From NCBI GenBank assembly GCA_021464245.1, contig JADCRB010000016.1, positions 8,313,674-8,377,673 of the forward strand: a stretch of DNA of 64,000 nucleotides, in the 5' to 3' direction. The notes beneath the pieces were generated by a model. That model was not told where the DNA came from and made no database searches. It saw nothing but the letters and a program-made list of their open reading frames with translations. Positions 12,831 through 24,769 of the stretch are shown piece by piece. Made by a program: the position numbers and the translations under genes. Position 1 is the first letter of the stretch. Each line of letters opens with the position of its first letter. The DNA comes from Carallia brachiata (lineage: Eukaryota > Streptophyta > Magnoliopsida > Malpighiales > Rhizophoraceae).

Positions 12831-14359
12831 CAAAATTTGTGCACACACACATGCATTGATTTAGTAGTAGCCCACTTGTTCATTTGGCTTTATCAACTGC
12901 AATTATTTTCTGGCTTATCTCCTAATAAAATACTTTCTTTATACATAAGAATTAATTAGAGAATGCAATCCAAATGAGATGTACATAGATAAGCACTCAA
13001 AAATATGGTTTTGGATAAAGGAAACAAAGGCATCCCTTTTCTTAATGAAAAATAAGACGGAAAATGGTATAAATTGTCCCGTGATTTCTTTTTTCTGGTT
13101 CGATTTATCTCTTTTTGTATTGAAACGATCATTCAAGTTTTAATCAAATTGGCAAAACTATTCAAAATGTATTAACTCGTCGTAGCATATTTTTAAGAAT
13201 AAGTTTTAAAATGACTCAGAAAAGGAATTCATTGTCTAATCTCATTAATTTTTTTTAATGAAAGAATTTTTGAATTGTATTATTCTCAATACTAAGATTT
13301 AAATTGCACTCAAAACATATTTCTAAAATAAAAATTGAGGATTATAAATCGTGATGTAGTATTATGGGTTTAACACTCGTTAATATTGTGCTTGGATGTA
13401 GAAAAGACCTGCTTAAATTCAATAATACTTTAATAGGAAATCTCTTCCTATAAGTTGGATTGCATAGAGCAGTTCAAAAGATAATTACTTTGATTTCGAT
13501 TTACAAATCTGATAACCGATTTACACGCGAAGAATCTTTCTTTTTTGGTTGGAAAAAAATAACAATGATTTGTTAATATATTTGGATGACTAGAGTTGTT
13601 GGCTTGTCCTATGTTAATTAAGTACATGACACTTTATTGAAAGTGAATTCTCAAGAAAATAAAATTGTTACGGCATCAAAGATGATATGGACTCAAAAAT
13701 TTCTTTACAGCCAAATAAAGCTTCCATTCCACGACCAATGGGACTTTGGTACATTCTCTTTCTCCCCCTCTCTTCCTTTTTTTTTTTTTTTTTTGTGTAA
13801 AATTTTCAAATGCACATTAGTCATTTTGATTTTTTTTTACGCGGATTTTATTTCCTAGTTGTTTTTCATTGGGTTCATGCTTTCTTTCGTCTTTGTACCG
13901 TAAAGAACAAAATCTTATTCTGGTACCTTTTCTTCTGGGATCTTTAGATTTAAATAATAGTTTTTTCACAAGTCTTCCTTTAAAATTTTTTGATTTTTTT
14001 TTTTGTTTTGGAGATATGCAAGACCTAGACTAACTGGTTTTAAGGAAGAAGAATAGTTAGTGAGGTCTAGTATATTATTACTGTCATCCAAACTACAAAC
14101 TCGCAACCTTTAAAATTTTTGATTTTAACAAAGAAGAAACTCGTCCAAGACTTTCTTTCATTGTTTTCAATTTAAACAATGAACTCTTTTTCAAATATTT
14201 TTTTTATTTAATTTTCACTTTCAACAATTGTTTCATTCCTTATTTATTCCATAAGTGATTTTTATTTACGACTCCATCCAATTTTCTTTATCTGACCCAA
14301 CTTATAAAAAACTGTACCATTCATAATTGATTATTTTTTTTGTCAAACCATTCATAATT
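12831..14359. other. AT-rich spacer, no gene seen
   Basis: This AT-rich stretch contains several poly-T runs, the longest at about 13778-13794. I see no conserved coding frame and no clear element boundary. Confidence 0.5.
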
Positions 14360-14800
14360 GACGAGGAGCTCACCAAAAGTTGGGGATTGCACCTCCAAGC
14401 GAACGAACGGCCAAGGGTTGGAGGGGTCCCCAATTTCTTGGACTTTTGATCAAGGAGTACGATAAAACTCGCATGTCTGTGACCTTGGGCCTCCCCGCAA
14501 CATCCCTTACTCACCTAATACATGGATTCAGGCTCACGATAGGCCTCCCACGCCGAAGGAGGTGCATGCTTGTGAGTCAGTTCCTAGGCCTCGCCACAAA
14601 TCAGTCTCTTTTATTACCTCAAGGAAGATTTCCAACATGGTTCCCTGCTGCTTTAGGCCAACCCCATTGTCTGGGCACCGTGTGCAGATATGTTGTTCTC
14701 TCGGGCTGAATTTGCACCAAACGACCAGCTCGGCCTTTCCATCATGTAGCGTCTCGCCCAGCTTGGGTTGGGGCTTTCAGCCCGCATGGCCCTCCAAGTG
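14360..14800. other. GC-rich patch of unknown origin
   Basis: About 440 bp of clearly higher GC and CpG content than the AT-rich flanks. Both strands have moderately long open stretches, but the predicted peptides are proline/arginine-rich, resemble no family I know, and overlap on opposite strands, as expected when GC content alone removes stops. It abuts the LRR relic at 14805-14990, so it may be part of a transposed or rearranged fragment. Confidence 0.4.
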
Positions 14801-14804
14801 TCCG

Positions 14805-14990
14805 CTCCACAAAACATCTGTTTCTCCAACCAAAGTAACAATTTCCAATTCACGAAGCTGTGAAAGCCTTGTAATCATGGACAATGAGAATCCACTGAAA
14901 TGTCTTACTGTTAACGTTCATAGCTTGCTGAAGGCTTCTGCCACAAGTCGTCCATATCAAATCTTCTCTGGGTTCATCTGTTGTACAGAA
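14805..14990 (-). pseudogene. Isolated LRR fragment of an NBS-LRR gene
   Basis: Read on the minus strand, one frame gives a segment typical of the LRR half of At4g27190-like resistance proteins. It runs from EKI-stop-YGRLVAEAFSKL-stop-TLTVRHF to SLSMITRLSQLRELEIV. This matches the family pattern of a KIW-type repeat followed by a SSM(I/V)xRLxQLxxLEI repeat; the first stop stands where the family has Trp. Two in-frame stops and the absence of any NB-ARC nearby make it a relic. It has the same orientation as the large pseudogene 6 kb away, which suggests a former cluster or a dispersed fragment. Confidence 0.7.
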
Positions 14991-14999
14991 TTTAAGAGT

Positions 15000-16648
15000 G
15001 TATTTAATATATAGATTGAATAATATAAGATATGATAGTGTATGATAGTACAGTATAGAATATGTTACTAAACTGAATAGTATAGGATTTAACAGTATAA
15101 AATAAACTACATTACTAACTTCTAATATATTTGAATAAAATTAAGTGAAATAAAATAATTATTTTATATTATATTTGGATAATATGAGATATTATAATAT
15201 AATACATTAGAATGACTTTTTTGCTCTTATAATAATGAACTTATAGCAACTCATATATGGTATAGTTTTGTCTCCGTCTTTTTTTAAATAAATAACTAAA
15301 ATTAAACAACAAAATTAATATTTAATTTACATACCATTACATTTTAAAATATTTATAATGGCAGCAGAGCATTGCAATTTGAAGGCGTGGGAGGATACAT
15401 GTCGCCGGAGTTCCCAGTCACTAGAATTATGTTTTAAAATTTCCAGTTTGTACATAGAGTCCAAGGTTTGGTCCAATAACAATACTAAAATCTCCAATCA
15501 AATTTCCGTGTCTTTAGCACCAAGATAATTTTTTTGCCATAATAATCCAGCCTGAGACGTTGTTGTTGAAATGGAAGACGACGTGGAGAAGCCGGAGGAG
15601 AGTGGTGCCCGGAGGGCTCTTCGGAAAAATATGAGGATGGTGTCGGCCAAGAAGATTGCGGCTAGTTTGCGGTGGTTGCAGCTGCCAGAGACGGTGGGTG
15701 CTGGATGTGGAGAGGGGAAGAAGCTGCAAGGGTATTTTAGTAATTGTATAAATTGTAATACTACTCCATCAAATAGAATAGACTAGTCCATCCGAATGAA
15801 AAAGATAGTAATTGTGATAAGATTATACTATGTTTTCCTATGCTTATCTTCTTGAGTAAATAAACATGAGTTAAGGTCAAATAATTGATTTCTAGTTTAT
15901 ATCGTTCTATCTTAACTCATAAAACAAACACACCTTAAAACTCTCTAGAATGGGACATAAGGAACCAATCTTTTAGAGTCAAAGATGTATTCAATTTCTA
16001 GACCATTTTGGACTTGGAGGTACTTCAATTGCAAACTGCAGAAAAAAAAATGGTAGTTACTGGTTTGCGATTTAGAAAAATATACCTGAAACATTCTCTC
16101 CGATGAATTATGTCGCACTCACACAAAAGGAAAGCCGAAAAGAATCGGGTATTTCTCTCCCTTGTACAATTATTCTGCAATAATAAACAGCTTTAAGCAG
16201 AAAAACAAAAAAAGGAAATAAATCTATAACTGCTGGAAAGGCAACACAAACAACAACTAAACATAAGTGCAAGAATCTGTAAAAGAAATTGGTAGGAATA
16301 TAATACAGACCATCTAGCTAAAATGATGGTCAAACTGAGTCACACTGGGAATCACCTATGCTGCAGTGCTTGGACTTCACGGGTCTGAAACAGGAAAATG
16401 CTACATTTTAATAAAAGGAAATGAAAACCTCGTAAAGGATCTTCAGTAACGAAATCAAAGAACTCACTTTGGAAGTTTATAAGTAAGTCATTCTTTCTCT
16501 TTATATGTGATATATTGCTAGTGAGATGGGCAGAGAGACATTCCGAAACATTCTCAACCTTCACAATTCCTAGATCAGAAAAGAAACCGTATAACACTTG
16601 GTCTAACCAAGTTTAAAATGCAATGACAGAAACTAACAAATTTGCAGC
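15000..16648. other. Spacer with AT-rich repeat and weak coding hints
   Basis: 15000-15200 is a low-complexity run of TATAGA/ATATGAGA-like units. A small frame at 15571-15786 (plus; starts MEDDVEKPEESG) and one at 15359 are open, but I do not recognise either product and neither has a homologous feature nearby. No gene is called here. Confidence 0.4.
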
Positions 16649-16811
16649 CGAAGAGAAATATCTGTTACTAGGCACACGCCCATACTCCACTTAGATAACA
16701 CCCAGGAAAAAAGCTGGTCCAATTGTTGCGAAGAGAAATATCTGTTACTAGGCACACGCCCATACTCCACTTAGATAACACCCAGGAAAAAAGCTGGTCC
16801 AATTGTTGCGA
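16649..16811. repeat. Perfect 80-bp tandem duplication
   Basis: The unit starting AAGAGAAATATCTGTTACTA at 16651 is repeated without a mismatch at 16731, giving a period of exactly 80 bp. Perfect identity means a recent event or an assembly artefact. On the minus strand the sequence follows a splice-acceptor-like CTATTGCAG at about 16818-16826, so it may lie in a transcribed exon or UTR. Confidence 0.95.
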
Positions 16812-17449
16812 GGCGTACAATCTGCAATAGAACAGAAAAGAGTACAGTGTAAGATAGCTTTACTACCATAAAGGGGCCTTACAAACTTTTCTATACAAGG
16901 CACTAGTGGGATAAAACACAGTACAAGAAGCTATGAAATACGCAACTCTAATGAAGTGCCAATCGCTCAAAATCAACTTTGTATAATTCCTATTACCCGC
17001 CTCATTCAAACCATAAATTTAGAGCTTTCTTTCTTGCCAAAATCTGCAAGAAACATCTCTATTCTCTATTAGCCAATAAATAAATCCCCATTAGAGCCAC
17101 GTATTCAAATCTCTCATATATGCCAATATGATAATATAATATTTTAATTCCAATACCAAAACATGCATGACCCCAACAGCGCACAAGCACTACTTTCACA
17201 AACATACAAAAAGCACAAACACCCACTTTATCCTTACAATTAACTAAAACCTGTAATACTTGTGACACAGGATTAGGCCCATTACGGCAGAAATGCTGAA
17301 TGGAGAATATGACATTGGCACCAGTCGCCAAACACAGCCTCAACACGCCCCCTTCAACGATTCAACCAGATCAAGTGCACCAAATCAATACCCAAAAAAA
17401 CAAAAAACAACTCATAAGTAGAAATCCAAATGCCTCTGTTTTCTCAGAC

Positions 17450-17660
17450 AGGGAGAGACAAAGAGAAAGAGAGAGTGATAGTACAAGAGAGCGAGGAAAC
17501 AGTGGAGGGGTTCAATGGGGGTGCCGCGGAAGATAGGCCATTGAGCACATAAAATTTAGATCATCCCTAGTAAGGTGGCCAGGCCGCGTCATACCAAAAC
17601 CAACCCACTGTGCAGCCATTCTATAGAGAGGGAGAGATTTTCAGGTTTTAGATTCTACGG
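17450..17660 (-). other. Possible 5' leader or short open frame, product unknown
   Basis: On the minus strand a GA-box region is followed by ATG in a good context (AGAATGGCTGC, start at about 17621). A 35-codon open frame follows (MAAQWVGFGMTRPGHL...), then a CT-rich run at about 17445-17500. A plausible donor GTATGA inside the frame could splice to the acceptor near 16818. CT-rich leaders are common in plant 5' UTRs. I recognise no protein family, and a non-coding transcript is equally possible. Confidence 0.25.
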
Positions 17661-17860
17661 GAATTTTGGCGGGGATTTCGGGAATTACAGAGCATGATTC
17701 GCCTTATACCAAAAAAAAAAGAAGAAGGAGAAAAATCCCCAAGGTGGCATTTTTTAAAATTTTATACTATATTTTTGGTGCTTTTTTTGTCTTTTCCAAT
17801 TTATCTTTCTTCAATTTTGTAGGATTTCCTAAACAGAGTAGGAAAACTTAAAATACTAAA

Positions 17861-19112
17861 GGGCCGTTTGGAGTGGTTTAAGTTTTCTGTTTTCTGTTTT
17901 CTGTTTATTTTTTATAAAAAAAACAAGAAACATGTTTGTTATTAATTCTGTTTTCTGTTTTTTGTTGAAAAGTTAAAAATGTTTTTCAAAAAAAAAAAAA
18001 AGTTGGGAAAATAATAAAAATAACTTTTCGATTTTGTTTTTCACTTTTTTTTCTATACTTTTTTTCACAACTTTTTCTCTCTATATCCACCATCTTTATC
18101 ATATCTCTCTTTACTCATCCTCTCTCTATCTCTTTATTTTTTTTCTCTCACTACTCTTTCTCTCTCTACCCATTCTCTCTCTACTCTCTATCTCCTTTTC
18201 TATCTCTACCATTCTCTCTCTACCCTCTCTCCCCTTTTTCTATCTCTACCATTCTCTCTCTACCCTCTCTCTCTCTCTATTTTCTCTCTCTACTCATTCT
18301 TTCTCTACCCTCTTTCTCTTTTTTCTCTTTTTTCTCTTTCTACCATTATCTCTACCATTTCTCCCTCTACCCACTCTCTCTCTCTCCTTTTTCTCCCTCA
18401 ACCATTCTCTCTACTCATTCTCTCTGTGCTCCCTCCCTCTCTCTCATTTTTCTCTCTCTACCATTCTTTCTTCTTTTTATTACTCTATCATTCTCTCTAC
18501 TCGTTTTCTCTCTGCCCTCTCTCTCTCTTTTTTCTCTCTACCATTATCTGTCTACCCATATTCTCTCTCCTTTTTCTTACTCTACTATTATCTCTCTACT
18601 CTCTCTTTCTTCTTTTTCTCTCTCTACTCATTCTCTCTCTACGCTCTCTCTCTCATTTTTCTCTCTTTATCATTCTCTGTACTCGTTCTTTCTATACTCT
18701 CTCTCTCTTTTCTCTCTCTGTCATTTTTTCTACTTATTCTCTCTCTACCCTCTCTCTCTCATTTTTCTCTCTCTACTATTTTATTTACTCATTCTTTCTC
18801 TGCCCTTTCTCTTTCTGTCATTCTCTCTACTCATTCTCTTTCTTCTCTCATTCTCTCTCCTTTTTCTCTCTCTACCATTCTCTCTACTCATTCTCTCTCT
18901 ACCCTCTTTCTTTCTCTCTCTCTTTCTCTCGCTCCCATTTTTCTCTTCATATTTATACTTTTTTTTACTATTTCTCTCACTATACTTTTTCTATCTATTT
19001 TTTTATTCTTATAAAAAAAAAATAAAAATTGACAGCAATAAACACAAAAATTCAACAAACAGCAAAAACAAAAAATAGAAACAAAAAACTGACAGCGTCT
19101 CCAAACGGACCC
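17861..19112. mobile_element. MITE-like element filled by a polypyrimidine minisatellite
   Basis: The left end GGGCCGTTTGGAG and the right end CTCCAAACGGACCC are inverted copies of each other with one indel or mismatch. Next inside, the left side has TTTTCTGTTTTCTG-like sequence and the right side its rough complement (AACAAAAAACTGACAG). TAAA flanks both ends, a possible but weak target duplication. About 900 bp of the interior (18035-18950) is almost pure C/T with irregular units such as CTCTACCATTCTCTCTACTC. The GGGCCGTTTGG-type end is common in plant hAT and Harbinger MITEs; the class is not settled. Confidence 0.65.
18035..18950. repeat. CT-rich polypyrimidine minisatellite
   Basis: Nearly every base on the plus strand is C or T, broken by single A or G bases that recur in CTACCATT, CTACTCATT and CTACCCTC words. 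The higher-order unit is about 55-70 bp and irregular. Open frames across it encode only Ser/Leu/Phe runs and are products of composition, not genes. Long polypurine/polypyrimidine tracts can form triplex (H-DNA). Confidence 0.9.
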
Positions 19113-19954
19113 TAAATTTTTAGTTATGGATTAGAATTTTTCGTGGTTCCTTCCTATCCGGTTGTTCCCATATTTCTTCTGGGTTGCTTTTCATTTCCCA
19201 AAATGCAGCAACATAAATTTGGATTAGTAGTGCAATTGACATCCCAATCAATTTTCAGAAATCCAAAAGGGGATTAAATTCCCACCATTGATCGAATCAC
19301 CTAACGATAGATCAAATAAATAAATTTATCAAATGTAATTTGTTCATCACTGCAACTGAATTTTTCGAAATGATATTGATATAGTTTGCTTCGCATCACA
19401 GAGCCCACCGTAGCGTACAAAATCAAGGAACAGAAATCACAAGAAGCGACAAAATTTGCAGAAAGACTCGCAATTGGAATTGTATATCCAAAAACCAGCC
19501 ATACCCCTGTTTGCAACTACATATTTACAATCCAGTTCTCGAAATATCATTCCTTCGAGGATTTAACAATGTTTGCTAAAGTGTTCCAATTCTACTCTAG
19601 AGATGATGATTTTAAGCTCACCAATCTACTGCAAATTGTTGACGCCACAGGCTTGGGAGGAATTTATTACTCACAAATTCAGATCAAAAGAAGAACAAAC
19701 AAAAATTCCATGAAATTCACTCACACAATGTCATAAAACACTTCAATTGATTCTCATCCGTTCATACAATTGCCAAAGAAAGATCAAGCAATTGAAAATT
19801 TTGGATTAATTAATCCAAAAGCCGTTTTACCGGAAACAAAAAAAAAAAAAAAAAAAAGATAGAATAACTTCTTGAATTCGAGGGTGAAAGTGCTATAATA
19901 CAACTGTAGATTAGATTCTTCAAAACAACTAGTGTCTTCGCAAAAAGAGAGAGC
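19113..19954. other. Spacer downstream of H2A.X
   Basis: This contains the probable H2A.X 3' UTR at its right-hand end and an A-run at about 19840-19857. Open stretches at 19301-19516 (minus) and 19386-19736 (plus) overlap each other and match nothing I know. Confidence 0.45.
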
Positions 19955-20613
<659 letters not shown>

Positions 20614-20674
20614 TCAAGAAAATGTAAATTTAAAAAAATTAAAAAAAAAAAAAAAGACAGCGAAAAGTGATGAG

Positions 20675-20695
20675 AAACCCTAATTCTAACCCTAG
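20675..20695 (+). promoter_or_regulatory. Telo-box-like motifs in H2A.X leader
   Basis: AAACCCTAA at 20675-20683 and AACCCTAG at 20688-20695 lie between the TATA box and the start codon. Telo-boxes are frequent just downstream of the transcription start in plant genes for histones, ribosomal proteins and other growth-linked products. Confidence 0.6.
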
Positions 20696-20761
20696 ATTTT
20701 GATTGGACAGCGAAAAGGAAAAACCGAGAAACTCTCTCTTGAAGAAATGGGATTCGCTTGG

Positions 20762-20770
20762 TTTTATATA
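20762..20770 (-). promoter_or_regulatory. TATA box of H2A.X
   Basis: TATATAAAA on the minus strand, about 165 bp upstream of the ATG. This implies a leader of roughly 130-140 nt if initiation is about 30 bp downstream. Confidence 0.6.
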
Positions 20771-20848
20771 TGGGATAGCCGTGCGATTTGATTGGTTCGT
20801 TCAATTTCACCCGGATCGCCAACGTGGCACTTGCGGACACCGATTTAT

Positions 20849-20857
20849 GGCGGGAAA
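20849..20857 (-). promoter_or_regulatory. E2F-type site upstream of H2A.X
   Basis: TTTCCCGCC on the minus strand matches the E2F consensus TTTSSCGC. It lies about 80 bp upstream of the TATA box. E2F control is known for S-phase genes including plant H2A.X genes; here it is inferred from the motif only. Confidence 0.6.
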
Positions 20858-20899
20858 GTTTTTTTTAATTTTCTTTTTCGCTTTGTTTTTTTTTTTCCG

Positions 20900-22913
20900 C
20901 TGCCAGGTCACTCTCAGGGTTTCAACGACGCCGTATGGTGGTTAATGGACCTTGTACGGTGTCGTATTGGGAACAGTTTCAGTACTAGATTGGTAGAAGT
21001 CCAATCAGGATGATTGCTAGTTGGCCCAAGAATGTGGGCTTTTTTTTTTTTTTTGGGTTCATGAATCGAACCAAAGCCCAAGAAAAGTCCAGAAATCCAT
21101 CACAATGGAAACGGAAAAAATCTATATTATATTATAAAATGGAATTGTTAACTATTGGAACAACTTGAACTACGGAATTTCAGAAAATTTTAAATAACAA
21201 TTTGAGTCTCATGTGTTCATTGTTAACGTCAAATTAATGGCAACTATTTCTTTTTTTGTTGTGATTTTGACTATTATAATTGAAAGTTCCAATTCTCAAA
21301 CCCTTTTTTTCTCTTAGAAAATACTCCTAGTTGGTTGCAAAGAATTTATACGAGGACTCCTACCTAAGTAGTGGACACCAATATTATCACAAGGCACCAA
21401 ACTTCCATACATTTGATCCTCAAAATTATTGTCAATCTGGCAACATTGAGTATTGGTCCAAGGATAGCACTTTTTTTTTTTTTGGCTCCTCAGGGAGAGA
21501 GGAGTTATCTGTCAATAAAGTCTACGATTCGAATCCCATATCCCACTTTCAAATTTTATACTTGCATCCACTAAACTATGCCTAGTGACTAAGAATAACA
21601 CTTTCTTTTAGTAGGATAATACTATGAAGCCGTAACACTCAAATTAAGAGATGAATGGCAGTGGAACAAATCTTTTGCAATGGGCTGAGGCCTGGTTTTC
21701 TCCTGTTTTGGTACTCATGGTTGGTGGGTAAAAGGCCAGGCTTCAATTGAACACTTAAACTTCATATGACAAAAAATAAACAAAAAACCTGGCCCATGAA
21801 AAGCACCCACTCTTTATTTTTTCCTTGTTTTGAATTGGGTTTTTCTTGTCTACGGGCCATTTGCCTGTGTGCCTGCTTGCGTGTCAAAGAGAGAAAATAA
21901 GAGTTACATCTGCCGTTGATATTAGGCTACCAATTTGTTCTCCGCTGACCTAGATATCTCTTTTGACAAGTGAATGTAATATTTTTTGACTGGACTGTTG
22001 AAGCATCACTTGACTTTTTTTTTTTCAAAAAAAAAAAAAAGAAAGAAAATGAGAGAAATGTGCAGACAGAAAGTTACCCAAAAATGCACAAAAAGACAAC
22101 AGAGATTAAAGCGCTAAGTAAAAAGCATGTGAGGTGTTGAATTTTTGTCCATGCATGCACATGAGCAAAAAGGATCCCAGCAATTGAAGTGGGCAGGGCA
22201 GAGTCCAAAATGGCCAAGATAAGAGTGTGGGTTGCCATTTTAACCTGGAAAAGTAGAGACTGCTCTGAATTCTGATTGATAAGGTAAATGTATTTTTTTT
22301 TTAAAAATAATGTTATTAGTAAATTAAATTTTGATAAAAAATTATTACATGTATGTAGTTTTATCAATATTTTTACAAATAACCTATTTATGGCATGCTA
22401 ACTTGTGACCTTTCATATCACAATTTAGCAACTTCATCACTAGATTCTCGCCCTCCAAAATTTAGGATTGAATATTTACTAGTTCGTCTGTTGATCTCCT
22501 AGCTTTGAAATAGATGCTATGTCAATTGCCAATAAGTGATCATATTAAATGAGTGAGGAAAAACATTATCAAGCGTTAAACTAATATGATTGCGCATTGG
22601 GTGACAAAGTAATCTAGAGTGAAGAATTATCCCGTAAATTGGGTAAATTGGGTTGACAATCCTCTGCAAAACCTTAGACAATTGTTATATTTTGATCTCT
22701 CTACTTAATGAAATATACCATGATTTAATGTAAAAAAAAAAAAAAGAGATGGGAAAAAAAAGATAGAAAAGAAAAAGCCTCTGTTCGTAGAAAAGAAAAG
22801 AAAAAGCCTCACCAGAACAATCCAAAACTGTTCCTAGTTGTTGACCCATTCCCCCAATGCTTCCAAAACTCATTGCTGACTGTGGGCTTCATTCATAATA
22901 GTAAAGTTCTCCA
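20900..22913. other. Spacer upstream of H2A.X, no gene seen
   Basis: Mixed AT-rich sequence with several poly-T and poly-A runs. All open frames are short, overlap on both strands and match no family I know. Confidence 0.5.
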
Positions 22914-22929
22914 CCCCCCCCCCCCCCCC
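22914..22929. repeat. C16 homopolymer
   Basis: A run of 16 cytosines in AT-rich surroundings. It is prone to length errors in sequencing and could form a G-quadruplex or i-motif. Confidence 0.9.
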
Positions 22930-23242
22930 AAATGATAGTGAAGTTCATTGATGGTGACTTGAGATTAAAAAGTTGCCCAAGTGCTTTGTTTGGCTCCTCC
23001 AACCAAGTGTCTGAAAATTTCCGTCCTCTTGTTACACAAAACAATTATATTAGGACAATTTGTTACTATAGAGTGCGCAACCACATGTAAAATATGGCAT
23101 CTGAGCCAAACGGTTCCTTAACTTGTGGGGGTGAATTACGAGGCATGACCATGGCGTAGCCACTTCCAAATTGGAACGTTAAATAGGGATAGTGGTACTG
23201 CCGTGAGCGTCCTTTTAGTTGTTTCGTTTTGCCCCGTATACT

Positions 23243-23745
23243 GGGAGATAAGTATTTTTTTTAATTCTAAATTTTTAAATTTTTTTACGTTCGAGTTTTA
23301 AATTTTTTTAACATTTTATTTGAGTTCTAAACTTTTTGATTTTCTATCAAATTAGTCCCTCTGTTTAACAAAAGTGATCAATCTATTAAAAAATAATTTT
23401 AACTTTACAAAAAATTATTTTAAAAAGATTAAATATATGAATTGAATGTCTTTTTTATAAAAAAATATGCATGTTGCCTATTTAATTCGTATATTTGTTG
23501 ATTAAAAAAATATTTAATATGCATATTTTGTTGATGAAAAAAATATTTAACTCATGTATTTAAGCTTTTTTAAATAATTTTTATTAAATTAAACTCACTT
23601 ATTAATAGATTGATTATTTTTCGTAACTTATAGGACTGATATAGTAAAAAATTAAAAAATTTATAACTCAAATGAAATGTTAAAAAGATTTAGGACTCAA
23701 ACGTAAAAAAATCTAAAGATTTTTGACCCAAAAAATGCTTATCCC
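23243..23745. mobile_element. MITE, family copy 1
   Basis: About 500 bp with long inverted ends. The left reads GGGAGATAAGTATTTTTT...TTTTTTTACGTTCGAG, and the right, complemented, reads GGGATAAGCATTTTTT...TTTTTTTACGTTTGAG. The interior shares GTGATCAATCTATTAAAAAA and ATTAAATATATGAATTGAAT with the copy at 26358. Flanking target repeats are decayed (TATACT/TATATT). No coding capacity. Confidence 0.75.
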
Positions 23746-24769
23746 ATATATTGGTACCTATTAGTTCTTGCTCGCTTTTTGTTCTGTTAGGTGGAGAGTA
23801 AAATTAGTGAAAATGAAATTACTTATAAAACAATTCATTTAACGGAAACTTTTTACCTTGCCATAAATGTAAATGTAAAGCCTAGTTTCCAGTTACCCCA
23901 AAAAAAAAAAGAAAAAACACGTGCAATGTGACAATTCTAGTGTCATAGATCACAATTGAACAGCAAGCTCGTGTGAGTTTGGTTAAATCGATTTTTACAA
24001 AAATATGTTTTAAGAATAAATTTTTAATTAATAACTCACACTTTTTTTAATATAACTCGCTTATAATTTAATACTACACAATAAATGTAGTACACTTAAA
24101 ATAAATAATAACAAAAAAATTTATATAATATAAGAATATAAGTAAATCGTATTAAAAAAAAATAAATATATCAAATACCAATTAATCGCCTTTTAGCTTA
24201 ACATGAAGCCTAATTTAAAGTGAGGACTTAGAGTAGAAGTGTTCAAATTTTCACCCATTAAGTATCACGCAAATTTGCAGTTCTTGTCTAAAAGGCAAGT
24301 GTTTGCCCCTCTCTTAGTCAAAAGTATTCGGCATACCTATCTTTGGTGTGTTTTTTTTTTTTTTCCTTTCATTTTGTTGGAAGGTCAAAATCTATACAAA
24401 CTATAAGAGAGGGGGAAGAGAGGTTTTGGGATGATAAGAGTTTGAATTTCTGATTCTATATGAGCATTATGTCTTATGACCAACCGAATAAAAATTGCTA
24501 ATTTTTCTTTATAATTTATCAGCATTAGAGTTACTTCTCCTAGATGGTTAAAATAAAAAAGGAGAATAAAATTGTAGCATCACCTACTAAAATGAACATG
24601 AGCTGTGGTGGATAAAATTTCGCCACCTAGTTATCCTCCAAAGCAAGAGCCTTACTCTTCAGTTTGAATAGAATTAGATGGCATATTAATGCCTCCAATT
24701 CTTATTACACTCTTAAGGCATTTCTACTTACAAGGTATCTACCTTCTATACTGTATTTAAATAAAATTT

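Noticed and set aside
15359..15430. Plus-strand GVGGYMSPEFP, resembling a kinase activation-segment end
   Set aside because: Only about ten residues match loosely, with no other kinase motif on either side. Chance similarity is likely.
15571..15786. Plus-strand 71-codon frame starting MEDDVEKPEESG
   Set aside because: No recognisable family, the opposite strand is equally open, and there are no splice partners.
18034..19025. Long plus-strand open frames of 326 and 199 codons
   Set aside because: They translate a C/T-only minisatellite into Ser/Leu/Phe runs. Several frames are open at once, and there is no gene-like composition or start context.
19386..19736. Plus-strand 116-codon frame
   Set aside because: No motif, an overlapping open frame on the other strand, and codon use like the surrounding spacer.
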